Origin: Priapulus caudatus
Lineage: Eukaryota > Priapulida > Priapulimorpha > Priapulimorphida > Priapulidae
Direction of reading: 5' to 3'
NCBI RefSeq assembly: GCF_000485595.1
Contig: NW_014577157.1
Location: 320,253-376,288 of the forward strand
DNA: 56,036 nt
The notes under the pieces were generated by a model. That model was given only the letters and a program-made list of their open reading frames with translations, searched no databases and was not told where the DNA came from. Below, piece after piece: positions 45,070 to 55,718 of this stretch. The position numbers and the translations under genes were made by a program. Every line of letters starts with the position of its first letter. Position 1 is the first letter of the stretch.

Positions 45070-45584
45070 TGTAGCGATGCTGCGCTCGAGCTCATTAATT
45101 AGGCACGTTGCCAAGTGAGCGGAGAGCGGGAGACAGCTGGTAGCAGGGCCACAGGTGGTACAGGTGTCGAACGACTGACTAGAGTGAATGGGTCACTTAG
45201 AGAGCGGAGAGCAGGATACGTGACACGCGACATCATGAGATGCGGCCCTCGCAAGACGGGGGTCGGCAGAATGGGAACCTGGAAAACCCAAGAGGTGACA
45301 GGATAATGCCCAAATGGCGGGCACGGGAATCGCCGGGGTATATAACTGGCGAGCGGCACTCGGGCACGGGGAACTCAACTCTCTCTCCCTGTGCCTGTGT
45401 TCGTCTTGTCACGCTATAGTTGTATACGCTACGTGTTGTACTTGTATGAGACATGGCTAACAATACAGTAGCTTGTGGTACGTTACTTCGCTAGTTCGTG
45501 TTTGCTTTATGTCTTTGCGCATCTTATACCCTGTTCTCTTACCCGCTGCCTACCTCACCTAAGTAACCGAAGTACGAGGTTACA
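45070..45584 (+). mobile_element. Solo LTR (515 bp)
   Basis: Begins TGTAGC and ends GTTACA (TG...CA with TGTA/TACA inverted ends) and is flanked by CATT on both sides (45066-45069 and 45585-45588). A TATATAA box lies at 45339-45345, followed about 35 bp later by a CTCAACTCTCTCTCCC stretch that could be the start site. No internal retroelement region is adjacent, so this is the product of recombination between two LTRs. Orientation is inferred from the TATA box. The family is not identified. Confidence 0.75.
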
Positions 45585-45588
45585 CATT

Positions 45589-46836
45589 TAACTATTTTTC
45601 CCCAATTAACGCAAATATTTACATGATTTATTTACAACAATTTAATAACAACAAATAATTTGTACAACAATTAATATATTAAACAAAATTGGGTTTAGGG
45701 TTAGGGTCACAATGCACCATAAAACAGGAGTTTCAGGCACGCGATTTGTATCAACCAATGGGATTTGGGAAGTATGCAGAATGCAGAAGGTTGCTGAAAT
45801 GATGTGTACGCAACTGCATATCTGCATGCATATCTGCGCCTAAGAAAGGTGTCACTATGCACGACTCAAATGTTACGTTTATAACCGTAGCAACAGACCT
45901 CAGATGAGCCCAGACGCTCTGCGGCTCTTGTCATTAGTACGAAATTGGTCTTATCATACTCTTATGTAAAAATAACCTAGTTTAAATTCAAGAAATTACC
46001 ATTTTATAATCTTGTGGCATTTCCTTTGGTCACGGCCTGCAAATTCCGAATATACTAACACTGATTAATCGATCATAAATCGGTCGTTTATAACGTCCGT
46101 TGTTAGTTCCATGGAAATGTGCATATAGCTATGGTGTAGCTTTGCTGGAAATATTCATAATTATGTATGTTTAATGGTGCCCCTAACCTCACGATGCCCT
46201 GCGTTATGCGTGACGCACTTGAGATTGGACTAGGTTGTTCGTTACTGGTAATTAAGTTTGGTATTACAGTTATTAATAAAATGTTCCAGAGAACATTGTA
46301 AGAAACCGACTCTGAGTTAAACAGCATTAAGCGAAAAATCATTCGATGTGAAACGCAGAGGGATTTCTCTCTAGGCTCCTCTTCAGTTTTACATGCCTTA
46401 TTTCCCCAGTAACAAAAGCCGCTGCTGACAACATTCAGTTTGCAAAAAACTTGAGCTGATCAGGAGAAATCCCCCTTTTGCAAACAGCTGTGGTAATAGG
46501 CTTACTACATTAAATCGCCAACGTACCCTGCTGGGCAGAACTCTGACAGTCGGCTCTGTGAATATTCCCTACGTGCAGTGTTCTGCCTATATTAATTTGC
46601 GTCGTCAGTTCTGTGTTTTCAGCAGCAGTAATAACTCGCCGCCGCTGCTCTGCGCTGTCTGCCTGTGCGCTTGATGAGATCGTCGTGCAGGGTATGTGTT
46701 TCACGATTAGACACTCAAAAAAGAGATGCACTCTTGTGGCATGAGTCAATTAAAATATGGCGAAAAATTGCTTCGTGCGAGAGACAGACCGCTATCCCAC
46801 GCACGCCTCTACGCGAGCACATACACTCGCGCACGC
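45589..46836. other. Non-coding stretch
   Basis: GGGTTTAGGGTTAGGG at 45690 is telomere-like. Nothing else supported. Confidence 0.4.
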
Positions 46837-46837
46837 G

Positions 46838-46916
46838 CGCATGCAAGCACACACACACACACACACACACACGCACGCACGCACGCACGCACACACAATA
46901 CACACGCGCACACGCA
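46838..46916. repeat. (CA)n/(CGCA)n microsatellite
   Basis: CA run, then GCAC units, then CA again. Confidence 0.93.
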
Positions 46917-47217
46917 CCATATCTGCGTATATCGATTACTTTTATCCCTTGTTGGTTTGACTCGCTTAGCGTGGGAAATCGGTACGGTCCTGGACAGAAC
47001 CCTTTGAGGAATAAGTACGATTTCACGACCACTCAACGCGTTTAATTATGTTCTCACAGATTGAACTTCTGGCCCTAATTCCTACATATGCCACAATAAT
47101 CTATTTACAGTTTAAGCATCGGTCACATCTCCTGCTGTGATAGTAGTAGGTAGGGTAAGTGAGATGCGATGAACTAGCCATGAGCATCAGGTCAGGTTCA
47201 GCTTCCAGGTTCGATCA

Positions 47218-47249
47218 ACGCACACGCACACGCGCACACACGCGCACAC

Positions 47250-47282
<33 letters not shown>
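47218..47282. repeat. (CA)n/(CGCA)n microsatellite
   Basis: Directly abuts the GGGATGGCAT array that follows. Confidence 0.93.
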
Positions 47283-47283
<1 letters not shown>

Positions 47284-47457
47284 GATGGCATGGGATGGGA
47301 TGGCATGGCATGGCATGAGATGCGGTGTGATGGGATGGGATGGGATGGCATGGCATGGCATGGCATGGCATGCGGTGCGATGGGATGGCATGAGATGCGG
47401 TGTGATGGGATGGGATGGGATGGCATGGCATGGCATGGCATGGCATGTCATGGGATG
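47283..47457. repeat. (GGGAT)/(GGCAT) array, left block
   Basis: Pentamers GGGAT and GGCAT with scattered GCGGT variants. The array is split by the hAT-like element and resumes at 48095. Confidence 0.93.
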
Positions 47458-48094
47458 CAGGGCGTCAAGTTCCTATTTTTGTCCTATTTTCTGGGCAATT
47501 CCTATTTTCTCTTATTTTCTGGACAAATTCCTCCTTTCACATTTTTTCCTATTTTTGAGGGCTTTTCATTTTTCTGAATCCAGAATTGTATGTATCCTTC
47601 TCAGAATGCAGGAATTTACATTTCAGGTGACCCAATTTTCAAAAATTTTATTTCATCAGGCCATCTAATGAACACATATTCCTATTTAACATATTTGTGC
47701 TTTATAGTAAAAATTTATTGCACAATTTCTGAATAATCTTATATCATGTGCATGTCTAGTCTTTATTTTTAATAATTATCACTACTATTTTGGAGTAGTC
47801 TACATGTATGGGTGCTTATGCATGTATAAACTGCTTATCAATTTTACGTTGCATTTCTCATTAAAATCTCAAAATATTGTTCGCATGTGATGTAACTCCA
47901 AATATGTATATTAATAAAACCATTTGTGGTGGATCGGGATGGCTGTAGGGGTGTTGGGAGGCCATCTAACGCAAAAAATATTCCTATTTAACATATATAT
48001 TTTCTCACCAAAATTCCTATTTTCTTCCTACTTTTTCACATCTGAAATTCCTATTTTCCCATTTTTTGAGCGTCAATTGTCACTTGACGCCCTG
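47458..48094. mobile_element. hAT-like non-autonomous transposon, copy 2 (637 bp)
   Basis: Ends CAGGGCGTCAAGT and ACTTGACGCCCTG, flanked by perfect GGGATG duplications (47452-47457 and 48095-48100). Both end regions match copy 1 at 12399-13296. The middle is different and shorter: copy 1's G/C-run section is missing and replaced by an AT-rich segment. Confidence 0.9.
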
Positions 48095-48212
48095 GGGATG
48101 GCATGAAATGCGATGAGATGGGATGGGATGGGATATGGGATGGGATGGGATGGGATGGGATGCGGTGCGATGGGATGGCATGGAATGGGATGGATGGATG
48201 GATGCATGGATG
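48095..48212. repeat. (GGGAT)/(GGCAT)/(GGAT) array, right block
   Basis: Continuation of the array at 47283-47457, ending in GGAT units. Confidence 0.92.
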
Positions 48213-48321
48213 GATGCAGATTTTTTTTGGTATTTTCCTTTCAACCAAGCGGTCACCAACTGAGTAACGCCACTGATTTCCCCGGGCAACGCCGGGTATC
48301 CCGCTAGTATGTATATATATG

Positions 48322-48349
48322 TATATTTGTGTGTGTGTGCGTGCGTGAG

Positions 48350-48386
<37 letters not shown>

Positions 48387-48390
48387 GTGT
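48322..48390. repeat. (GT)n/(GTGC)n microsatellite
   Basis: Preceded by CGGGTATCCCGCTAGTATG, a possible CTAG-type element end. Confidence 0.92.
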
Positions 48391-48936
48391 TTCAGACCCT
48401 CTGCTCTCTTTTCTTTCTCTTCCTCTCTCCCATATCCCAACCAACACCCTTAACACCACAGTAGTGGGATATTTTGGCTCAGGAAGGCGACCGTAATAAA
48501 ACTAAGCTTGCATATTCTCGTGCACAGCCTCCTAGTTTCGTTAGCTCCTCCCCTCCCTGCAGTCATAATCGTAATATGGTTTATTTACCCGGCACGAGAT
48601 GAGTGAGGTAAGATTATTACAGCAAAGCGGTGTCAGGTACGTATCACCCGTTTTCCCCGCCAGTCATCGAACTGCTGCTGTGTGAAGACTAGCGGAGTGC
48701 CACCTCTGACGCCGTGGATGCGTGTGTTGGAACTAGCAGCTCGTCCCTCCCAGTCCGGGTCTCGTAAATTTCGATTTTTTATGGATTTAACTATATAGGT
48801 GTGAAATCACGAGTCGGAAACCGAAATTTTTTGGACTCGGGGCTGGGTTTTCGGACTTGCTTCCAAGACTGCCTGGAGCGCAGACGACTTTTCCTACGTC
48901 CCTCGCTGACGCGCAGCCGTTGTCTCGTGTTTGCAG
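48391..48936. other. Intron upstream of the 48.94-kb exon
   Basis: No other feature. The last 20 bases (CCGTTGTCTCGTGTTTGCAG) make a good acceptor; an alternative AG lies at 48916. Confidence 0.45.
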
Positions 48937-49097
48937 AGCACAAGGACTACGCTTCTGAGCATCAGCACTCGTACATACCAGCCCAGCACTTCGATGAGGA
49001 TTCGATCGAGAGCTGGCTCGGGAAAGCGTCGCTCGTCTGCCACATGATGGACACCGTGTTCCAGGCACTGTTCCCCGTACTGGAGCAGCACGAGGGC
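48937..49097 (+). CDS. Internal coding exon, conserved-looking, unrecognised protein (part 1)
   Basis: Acceptor TTGTCTCGTGTTTGCAG ends at 48936 and donor GTGAGT starts at 49098. The exon is 161 bp: two bases finish a split codon, then 53 codons, ending on a codon boundary (phase 0). It is GC-richer than its surroundings, with GC-biased third positions. The peptide starts HKDYASEHQHSYIP, continues HFDEDSIESWLG and has an amphipathic helix (SLVCHMMDTVFQALFPVLEQ). It looks like a soluble helical protein, perhaps a large scaffold or helical-repeat protein, but I do not recognise the family. It joins in phase with the exon at 54146. A protein search with both exons together would identify the gene. 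Confidence 0.78.
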
Positions 49098-49703
49098 GTG
49101 AGTAAATAATTACCTCTTCCCCGAACCGTCTCCCCCGTGTCTCTGCCGTGCTTGCGGCGTGGCGAGACGCTACGGTTGTCGGCCTCCGGGCTGGGGGAGG
49201 GAGGGGGAATTGAGCACACAGGTTGATTGCGTGCGTTGTGGTTCGCAGCCCAGAATTCTGGTGCGTATGCCTATCGACACGCATTTCGCATTGACAGTGA
49301 CATTGTTGACGTTGTGATTGTGGATACTCGATGTAATTTTGGAGCTTTCTTCGATACAGTAACTATTATTTGGGGCATGAATGCCGGTTGATATGGCACC
49401 CGTAACACACGCGTTTTTTGCTTTTCAAACCAATTTTGTTCGGTAAACATTTGCACATTTGCTAGTGACGCCTGTCGTGCGTAATCATAATTTTGAGGTT
49501 CGAAAAATGTATTCGTCCTTTCACGTTTCTTCGGTTCTCTGGTGAGAAACCGTATTTATACTAGGTGACGCACAAATAGACACGCACACGCACAAGCCCA
49601 AGTACACGCACACGCACAAGTATACACGTACACGCACGGTATGGTGATATTTTTACCCTATTGCATTACTGCGGCTTACGCTCATGAGATGCTATGCATC
49701 TTC

Positions 49704-49765
49704 GCCTATAATGTCGTGGCCTATAATGTCGTCGCCTGTAATGTCGTTCGCCTATAATTCGTGAA
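49704..49765. repeat. 17-bp tandem repeat, about 3.5 units
   Basis: Units of the type CGCCTATAATGTCGTNG. Confidence 0.85.
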
Positions 49766-50120
49766 TAACAACGATGATAATGGATGCTAAATAACAGTGA
49801 TGTAATGAGGACGAATACGACGAGGGAGCTGTTAAATAGTGGAAATCCGTTCTAAATTTAGGTTAATGCCTCAATGGGTGACAGTATATTTCAATCTAGC
49901 CATTGCCCGATTTCCAGTCACCGTACCTATTGCACTGAATGCAACATGCCACCGGGCAGTTCCTAGATTTTCCTAACAGTGGCCATGGTAGAGCATACAG
50001 TTTTTCTCTACATTTGCATTTGTTTTTCCTCCACAAAGATTGTAATTTTTCAATCAGGCTCTGGAGTCGCTGTGACCGGGTATCCGTGTAGGAAGCGAGG
50101 ATACGTCCGTGTGCCACGGC

Positions 50121-50270
50121 CACATACACATACACGCAGGCGCGCACATACGCACGCACACACACGCATGTACACACACGCATGTACACACACACGTGCG
50201 CGCACACACGCGCACATACACGCGTGCGCATGCGCACCCACGCACGCACGCACGCATGCACGCGCACATG
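50121..50270. repeat. (CA)n/(CGCA)n/(CATG)-rich microsatellite
   Basis: CA repeats mixed with GCGC and CATGTA words. His-Thr and Cys-Val frames on both strands are artefacts. Confidence 0.92.
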
Positions 50271-51654
50271 CTGCATCAACAATAACGCTATTGATTATCG
50301 TTAGGAAACTAGCCTATCCAGCTTGACCGCGGAATTGATGAGCGCGTGCTGTCTCTTCTTACAGAAAACTTCTTTTGTTCACACGGCTTCAGTCAACGTT
50401 AGCTTTTCTCTTCGCTGTACGATATTAGATTCATGCCATCATATGCAGATAAAAGACACAATGAGGTCTGCGGCTGTGGCGCGATATATGTTTGCATACA
50501 ATATCCACTGCAGCTATCATCATATCATGTGACATTTCCATGCCACTTGTGCCTTCCAAGCCGAAACAGAAACGTAAATATGTCGCTTTATTAGAACACG
50601 AGAAGAATCGGAATATGATCAATCAGTGAATGGAAGTAAGATGTAGAAAGGGTCCCGCACGGTCGCACCGTCGTTGCTTCAAATTAACGTCCGAGTTGTG
50701 TATCTCGTACGAAGCATCGTACCCACTGCACAGCAGGGCATTTCACGTCCATGTGCTAAATATCAGGTCGGCTCGCTCTCACTATAGTATTGAGATTCAA
50801 ATTCGTGCAGGGATCGAGTTCAAGGCACATGTAGCTGCATCCACGTTCTCCCACAGGACTCCAAAGATATATTCACTTAGCCTACTGCATAACGGGATTC
50901 GAATAATAGTTGAAATGCCCCCATTCTCGAAGATTCTGACAAAAATTTGAATGTCATGAATCGTTATTGTATTAGACGAAGTCGTGTCCTGTTCGTGCGG
51001 TTGCTTTATTGGCAATATTGCGCGTTTGTCACAGCATGCATGCACAGAGTTACGAGCCTTCTATAGTTTGTATTAATAATAAGCTAGCATCATACGGTAA
51101 AAAAGCAGGTTAGTTGATATAACATCACTAGAACAGCCTATACATACGCTGTCTGCTGCATACATTGTATACTAGCTGTCTCTCTCTCATGCGGGTTGAA
51201 CTCATCAGGGCTCTCATGTGTATTCTCCCCAGCGCTTTATCCGCGTGTTTCGCCATGTTTAATCAGTGTGTAAAATTAATATACTCGCGCATAATAGTCG
51301 GCTAGAGTGAAAGACAACGGCAAATCTCATTATGGAAATTATCCATGAAATCGGAACGTTAATTGAAAGCAGCTTTGGTCGAATGTGAGAAAATAGTCAA
51401 TCGAGTTTCTCCTAGTTTTGCTAACGGTGACATAGAATGTAAATGTAGAGGAAGAAACGGTAATACTTCAAGTCCTAATAAACAGGCAAAATTGAATCCA
51501 TAACCTTTTTCACTATTTTCTTACACTATAGTATATCTCGTAATTTCCTAATATAATAAAATAATCGTCTTTTCAGCAATACAGAACTTTTTAAACTCCA
51601 TATTGTGCTCAATGAATAGACACGATGACGTTTAATTATCTAAATATGGGATAC

Positions 51655-51811
51655 TATCAAGAGCTAATAATACCTCTATTATTAGCTCTTGATAGTATCA
51701 AGAGCTAAAAATACCTTTAAATACCTACCTAGGTATTTATTAGCTCTTGATAGTATCAAGAGCTAAAAATACCTTTAAATACCTACCTAGGTATTTATTA
51801 GCTCTTGATAG
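51655..51811. repeat. Three tandem palindromic elements with TATCAAGAGCTAA ends
   Basis: TATCAAGAGCTAA...TTAGCTCTTGATAG occurs three times head to tail: 51655-51695 (41 bp), 51696-51753 (58 bp) and 51754-51811 (58 bp). The last two are identical and have ACCTACCTAGGT at the centre. Each unit folds into a near-perfect hairpin. They share ends with 7951 and 15033. Confidence 0.92.
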
Positions 51812-52620
51812 TATTAGGAGTATAGCTGAATTCGAAATTTACAGTCATGGCGACCGTGGCGTGTAACAAAATACGCATGCCGAGCCTCTATGGAATAATC
51901 TTCTCGTATTGGCTTTGAAGTGTTGAACCCTAAAAATATTGGGGGAGTGCAGGTTTTTTTGTTCCATCTATACTTGTATAATGTCTTTACGCAGTGATCA
52001 AAGCATCATACATTTAGTTGATAAAAAGATAAAACGTTATTTATTAAACTACTAATAAGTAAACATTACAGAGTACAATCTTTAAAAATAGAAAACAATC
52101 CCTCATGTTTATTCATAAAACTCATCCCTACAATTGATATTTCCTCCTAACTAAAATAGTACAAGCTCAAATGTTACCATGAGAGCCACTTCACTGTAAA
52201 ATGCTCAGGTCGTATAGGGTGGTTCGATGGCACAAAACACGCGGAGCTTCAGATTCATACGCACCGATTTTGAGTGGACTGGATGTGTTCTCTTTATCTA
52301 TACAGTAGATATCTGAGTGGGATGTGGCTGTATCCGACGGCAGCAGCTCAATATAACGTCGTCAGCATTGCTGTTTATCGAATAAGAGAGTTCTAGAAGC
52401 CACGAAGTACATTTCAGGGTGAGCGAAACATTTCGGATTACTTTCTTCGCAACGTATCCATCTGTTAAATTCCCAATTCTGCTCTGTTCTCACGTCGCAC
52501 AGTACAAATCAACGCAGTCAATCAGCTTTCCACTAGGTGTTTGCAAATGAGTTTTATTTGATGTAGAATACAATTCCTGCTCCTCCACCTAAACGCTGGC
52601 TGGAGCTAGCTAGGGAGCGC

Positions 52621-52726
52621 GCGAGAGAGAGAGAGAGAGACAGACAAACAGACAGATAGACAGACAGACAGACAAACAGACAGATAGACAGACAGACAGA
52701 CAGACAGACATACAGACAGAGAGAGG
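52621..52726. repeat. (GA)n/(CAGA)n microsatellite
   Basis: GA run followed by ACAGACAGATAG-type units. Ser-Leu and Val-Cys-Leu frames on the minus strand are artefacts. Confidence 0.93.
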
Positions 52727-52844
52727 GTAGAGATACTGAAATGGGGTGGTGGAAGAAGAATGAAAGAAAGAGAGAAAGGGATAAAGAGTCAGCACAAAGA
52801 ACGAATTCGAGCATGAAGGAAGATAGAGTTTCAGAGAGAGGTGT

Positions 52845-52848
<4 letters not shown>

Positions 52849-52908
<60 letters not shown>

Positions 52909-52915
52909 CGAGAGC
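52849..52915. repeat. (GA)n microsatellite
   Basis: About 30 GA units. Confidence 0.95.
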
Positions 52916-53300
52916 GAAATGCGCACATGGACGCACACATGAACAGAGATGAAAATGCGTCCGAATTGTCAGTATTCAGGCGGCACTGCGGTACATACTC
53001 GGTTTTATCTCAGCTAGCAGTCCAGCCGTAATTTGAGCAATCATGGAAGGATTTGTCAATTTAATGCATGGTAAGTGGGTGTTAGGCGTTGCTCTGCTAC
53101 GGTAAATATTCGGTGGCGTGATAACTCATTAGGGCAAGTGAAGTGCTCCGTAGCGCAAAGAAGAGGAAAGTGGGCGAGTCAGCACGACACAAACTCTCGC
53201 CTCTATGCTGGCAGTGAGGCAAAATTGAAAACGTTTCAAAACCGGATGTTGATTACATAACGTTACATAATAAGGTGTGATTTCTTGCTCTATAAATAGC

Positions 53301-53655
53301 CTCGTTCACACGAGACCTCGTATTTATGAAATACGGTATTTGCGAAATACCGAATCTGAGACAAATACGCGGCCGAGCGTTCACACGCTGATTCGCGGCT
53401 CCAGAAATACGGTATTTGCGAGCTGCGAGCTGCTTTAAACAATCAAGCGAACAATGCAAAATAAACAATGCAATGCACACCAACTGCCGATAAAATATGT
53501 AGACTGGTCCGCGCTCAACAGTTTCACTCGCGTTACACTGGAACTGTCGAGCGCGGACCAGTCTATAAAATACGCGGCTTCAGAAATACGGCATTTAGCG
53601 TTCACACGAGGAAATGCGCGGTCCAAGAGATCCGGTATTTCTCAAGCACGGCAAA
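53301..53655. mobile_element. MITE-like region with CGTTCACACG and AATACGG inverted words
   Basis: CGTTCACACGAG at 53303 and GCGTTCACACGAGG at about 53600 bracket several direct and inverted copies of GAAATACGGTATTTGCG and AATACGCGGC. The centre is a 64-nt hairpin listed separately. Exact ends and target duplication were not resolved. No protein is encoded. Confidence 0.6.
53501..53564. repeat. 64-nt near-perfect hairpin at the centre of the 53.3-kb element
   Basis: AGACTGGTCCGCGCTC (53501-53516) pairs perfectly with GAGCGCGGACCAGTCT (53549-53564). After one mismatch, ACAGTT pairs with AACTGT, leaving an 18-nt loop. Size and pairing resemble a precursor microRNA, but its place in a repeat makes a transposon origin more likely. 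Confidence 0.85.
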
Positions 53656-54145
53656 TTATTCGGGGTCTTGGAATAGCGTATCCGTTGACATAAACATGAA
53701 GTTTCTGAGAAGAGGCATTAATAGCGCATGCGATATACACGGATATTCGTGAAATATTGCTATGTCCTGCAAGTTTTACTACCGATTTTATTCTGTAACA
53801 GTAAAAATCCCATTTATACAAAAAAAGGTTGCTCTGTAAATAGTGAGAAAGGTGATATTATTTTAATACATAAGGTTTAGTCATGTGCAATTTAGATGGC
53901 CATGAATCATTGATTATTGGGGACAAGCTTGCATATAAGACGCACTCGTGTTAAAATTATTAATGGACGTGCGCATTACGGTATTAGGCGTTACGCGCTT
54001 GGGCATGCATATTTTCGTCGCGTGCCTATATTTCGGCAGCCACGTTACGGGCGCGCTTTCTGTGACGGCAGTTCATGCGTAATTAAGAGTGCGTACACGT
54101 GTGATAGCCTCCTCACGACCGTCGTCTCTTTCTCACAACCCGCAG

Positions 54146-54281
54146 CTCATACAGGAAGTGATTGCCGCCTACGTGAAAGCAGTGGAGAGCACGAAGGAGT
54201 ATTGTAGCTGGAGCATCGGCAGCTCCGCGGACGCCAACCGTCGCTTCGCTTACATTCTCCTACAAGATCTCTTCCACAAAG
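54146..54281 (+). CDS. Internal coding exon, conserved-looking, unrecognised protein (part 2)
   Basis: Acceptor TCTTTCTCACAACCCGCAG ends at 54145; donor GTAAATG starts at 54282. The exon is 136 bp, begins on a codon boundary and ends one base into a codon (45 codons plus one base). Its phase-0 start fits the phase-0 end of the exon at 48937-49097. The peptide is helical: LIQEVIAAYVKAVESTKEYC, then a polar turn with SSADANRR, then FAYILLQDLFHK. Codon choice is GC-biased as in the partner exon. No signal peptide or membrane segment is seen. I do not recognise the family and assign no function. Confidence 0.78.
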
Positions 54282-55165
54282 GTAAATGATTAATGATTGG
54301 AGGCCAGTTGTCGAAAAAAACAAGATTAGTCGTAACATTTATCCTAACATTAACTTGAAATAAAAAACTCGTAATTTTACAGTATTTCCGTCAATGGTCA
54401 ACGAGAAAATGTTAACGGTAATATGTTAAGACTTATGTTAAGGCTAGATTTGTTTATGATAATAGGCCCCTGTCTTCGTAATCAATTGGGGGTTCCGTAG
54501 TTCGGGGTGTAGGTGGAGTTAGCTCTTGTTGGTGGGGGGATATGGGCGTCTCAGACGAAATTTAAGACATTAGTATACAAATATGCATTATTATTAATCC
54601 ATATCATGGATAATATGGAATATCATAATATTTATTATGGATGTAATACGGATTGGTATAGGGACTTCAGGTGAAGGTTACGAAACTTATAAATGCCAGA
54701 TTACTGTTACTTTCTTTATCGTAATGCAGCAACTAGTTTACAAAAGAAGCGTCAGGACACGTACTATCGGCCCTAGATTTTTGACCTGTTAGTAGTCATG
54801 CAGAAAAGCCTATTTTACAGACAAAAGAAAGTTTATGCAAATTACACATCGAGTGACATAACTTTCAGAGGTATTCTTGAAAGGCAAATGTACATGTATT
54901 GCTAATGGTTCGCGTCCATATTTCAGCTCGTTCGAAATTCCAGATGCCGGAAGCATGTCAAATCTTTTACGTGAATGCCTGTAGGGTTCAGCTGCGCACA
55001 TTTGACGAATCTTGCGCAGCTCTTACATGTGCAGTTACTTCTTCCGAACTAATAATGGTCGAAGGTTGAAATCCCCTTCGAGAGGAACCTTTGTGTATAA
55101 AGTCAAAAATTCGAAAAAATGCTATTCGTCAATAGATAGCGTTGCGTACAGATTATTACATTATT
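54282..55165. other. Probable intron sequence
   Basis: Follows the donor at 54282. The AT-rich part at 54555-54665 has repeated ATTATGGAT/ATGGATAAT words. No other feature supported. Confidence 0.4.
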
Positions 55166-55560
55166 ACCTCCGCGCAACGGAGGTCATGTAATCGGTCTCG
55201 TGTGTGTGTTCGTGTGTGTGTTCGTTACCTCCGCGCAACGGAGGTCATGTAATCGGTCTCGTGTGTGTGTTCGTGTGTGTGTGTGTCCAGTCTGCGCGGC
55301 GCGATCGATAGTGCATTGAGTCAGCGAGCTGCGAGTCAGCAGCCGCCACCAGCGAGCAGCGAGTCAGCAGCAGGCGAGTCAGTCAGCAGCAGCCAGCAGC
55401 GAGCGGCGAGTCAGTCAGCAGCAGCCATCAGCGAGCGGCAAGTCAGCAGCAGGCGAGTCAGTCAGCAGCAGCCAGCAGCGAGCGGCGAGCCAGCTCGTAA
55501 CACATACATGTTACATGCTGGCGGAGGTATGCACTCTCCGTGAGTGCCCTCTGTCTAGTT
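55166..55560 (+). repeat. Hairpin-headed repeat (ACCTCCG family) with duplicated head
   Basis: The head TACCTCCGCGCAACGGAGGT is a hairpin followed by CATGTAATCGGTCTC and (GTGTGTGTTC)n. This head plus simple repeat is present twice, about 60 bp apart (55166 and 55226). Then come many GTCAGCAGCAGC/GAGCGGCGAGT units, ACATACATGTTACATG, GGCGGAGGTATGCACTCTCC, GAGTGCCCT and the tail TCTAGTT. The second half matches 16560-16755. The 92-codon Ser/Ala/Gln-rich frame over it is a repeat translation. Confidence 0.88.
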
Positions 55561-55619
55561 GGTAGTGTTATTGATTTACATACATCACATACGTCGGAAT
55601 TATGCCGCATCTCTTGATT

Positions 55620-55690
55620 GCCGCCGTAGCATAGTCGGTAGGAGCTCGGTTTCTTAACCCGAGATTCCGGGTTCGAATCTTAGCTAAGGA
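55620..55690 (+). repeat. tRNA-like sequence (SINE head or tRNA relic)
   Basis: GTAGCATAGTCGGTAGGAG resembles an A box and GGTTCGAATC (55670-55679) is a near-perfect B box. CTCGG pairs with CCGAG around a loop of nine bases, which is two too many, and the 3' end does not pair with the 5' acceptor strand. A functional tRNA is therefore unlikely; a Pol III-type SINE head or tRNA fossil fits. Confidence 0.6.
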
Positions 55691-55718
55691 AAAAAAATTC
55701 CCCCTTAAAGGGAGAGTT

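Larger units (their letters stand above)
49098..54145 (+). other. Probable 5,048-bp intron between the two exons
   Basis: Runs from GTGAGT at 49098 to CTTTCTCACAACCCGCAG at 54145. It contains the repeats listed separately at 49.7, 50.1, 51.65, 52.6, 52.84 and 53.3 kb. Unlisted parts show no supported feature. Confidence 0.65.

Noticed and set aside
52554-52940. Ser-Leu and Val-Cys-Leu minus-strand frames
   Set aside because: Translation of GA and CAGA microsatellites.
55620-55690. Functional tRNA gene
   Set aside because: The B box is good, but the anticodon loop has nine bases and the acceptor stem does not pair.
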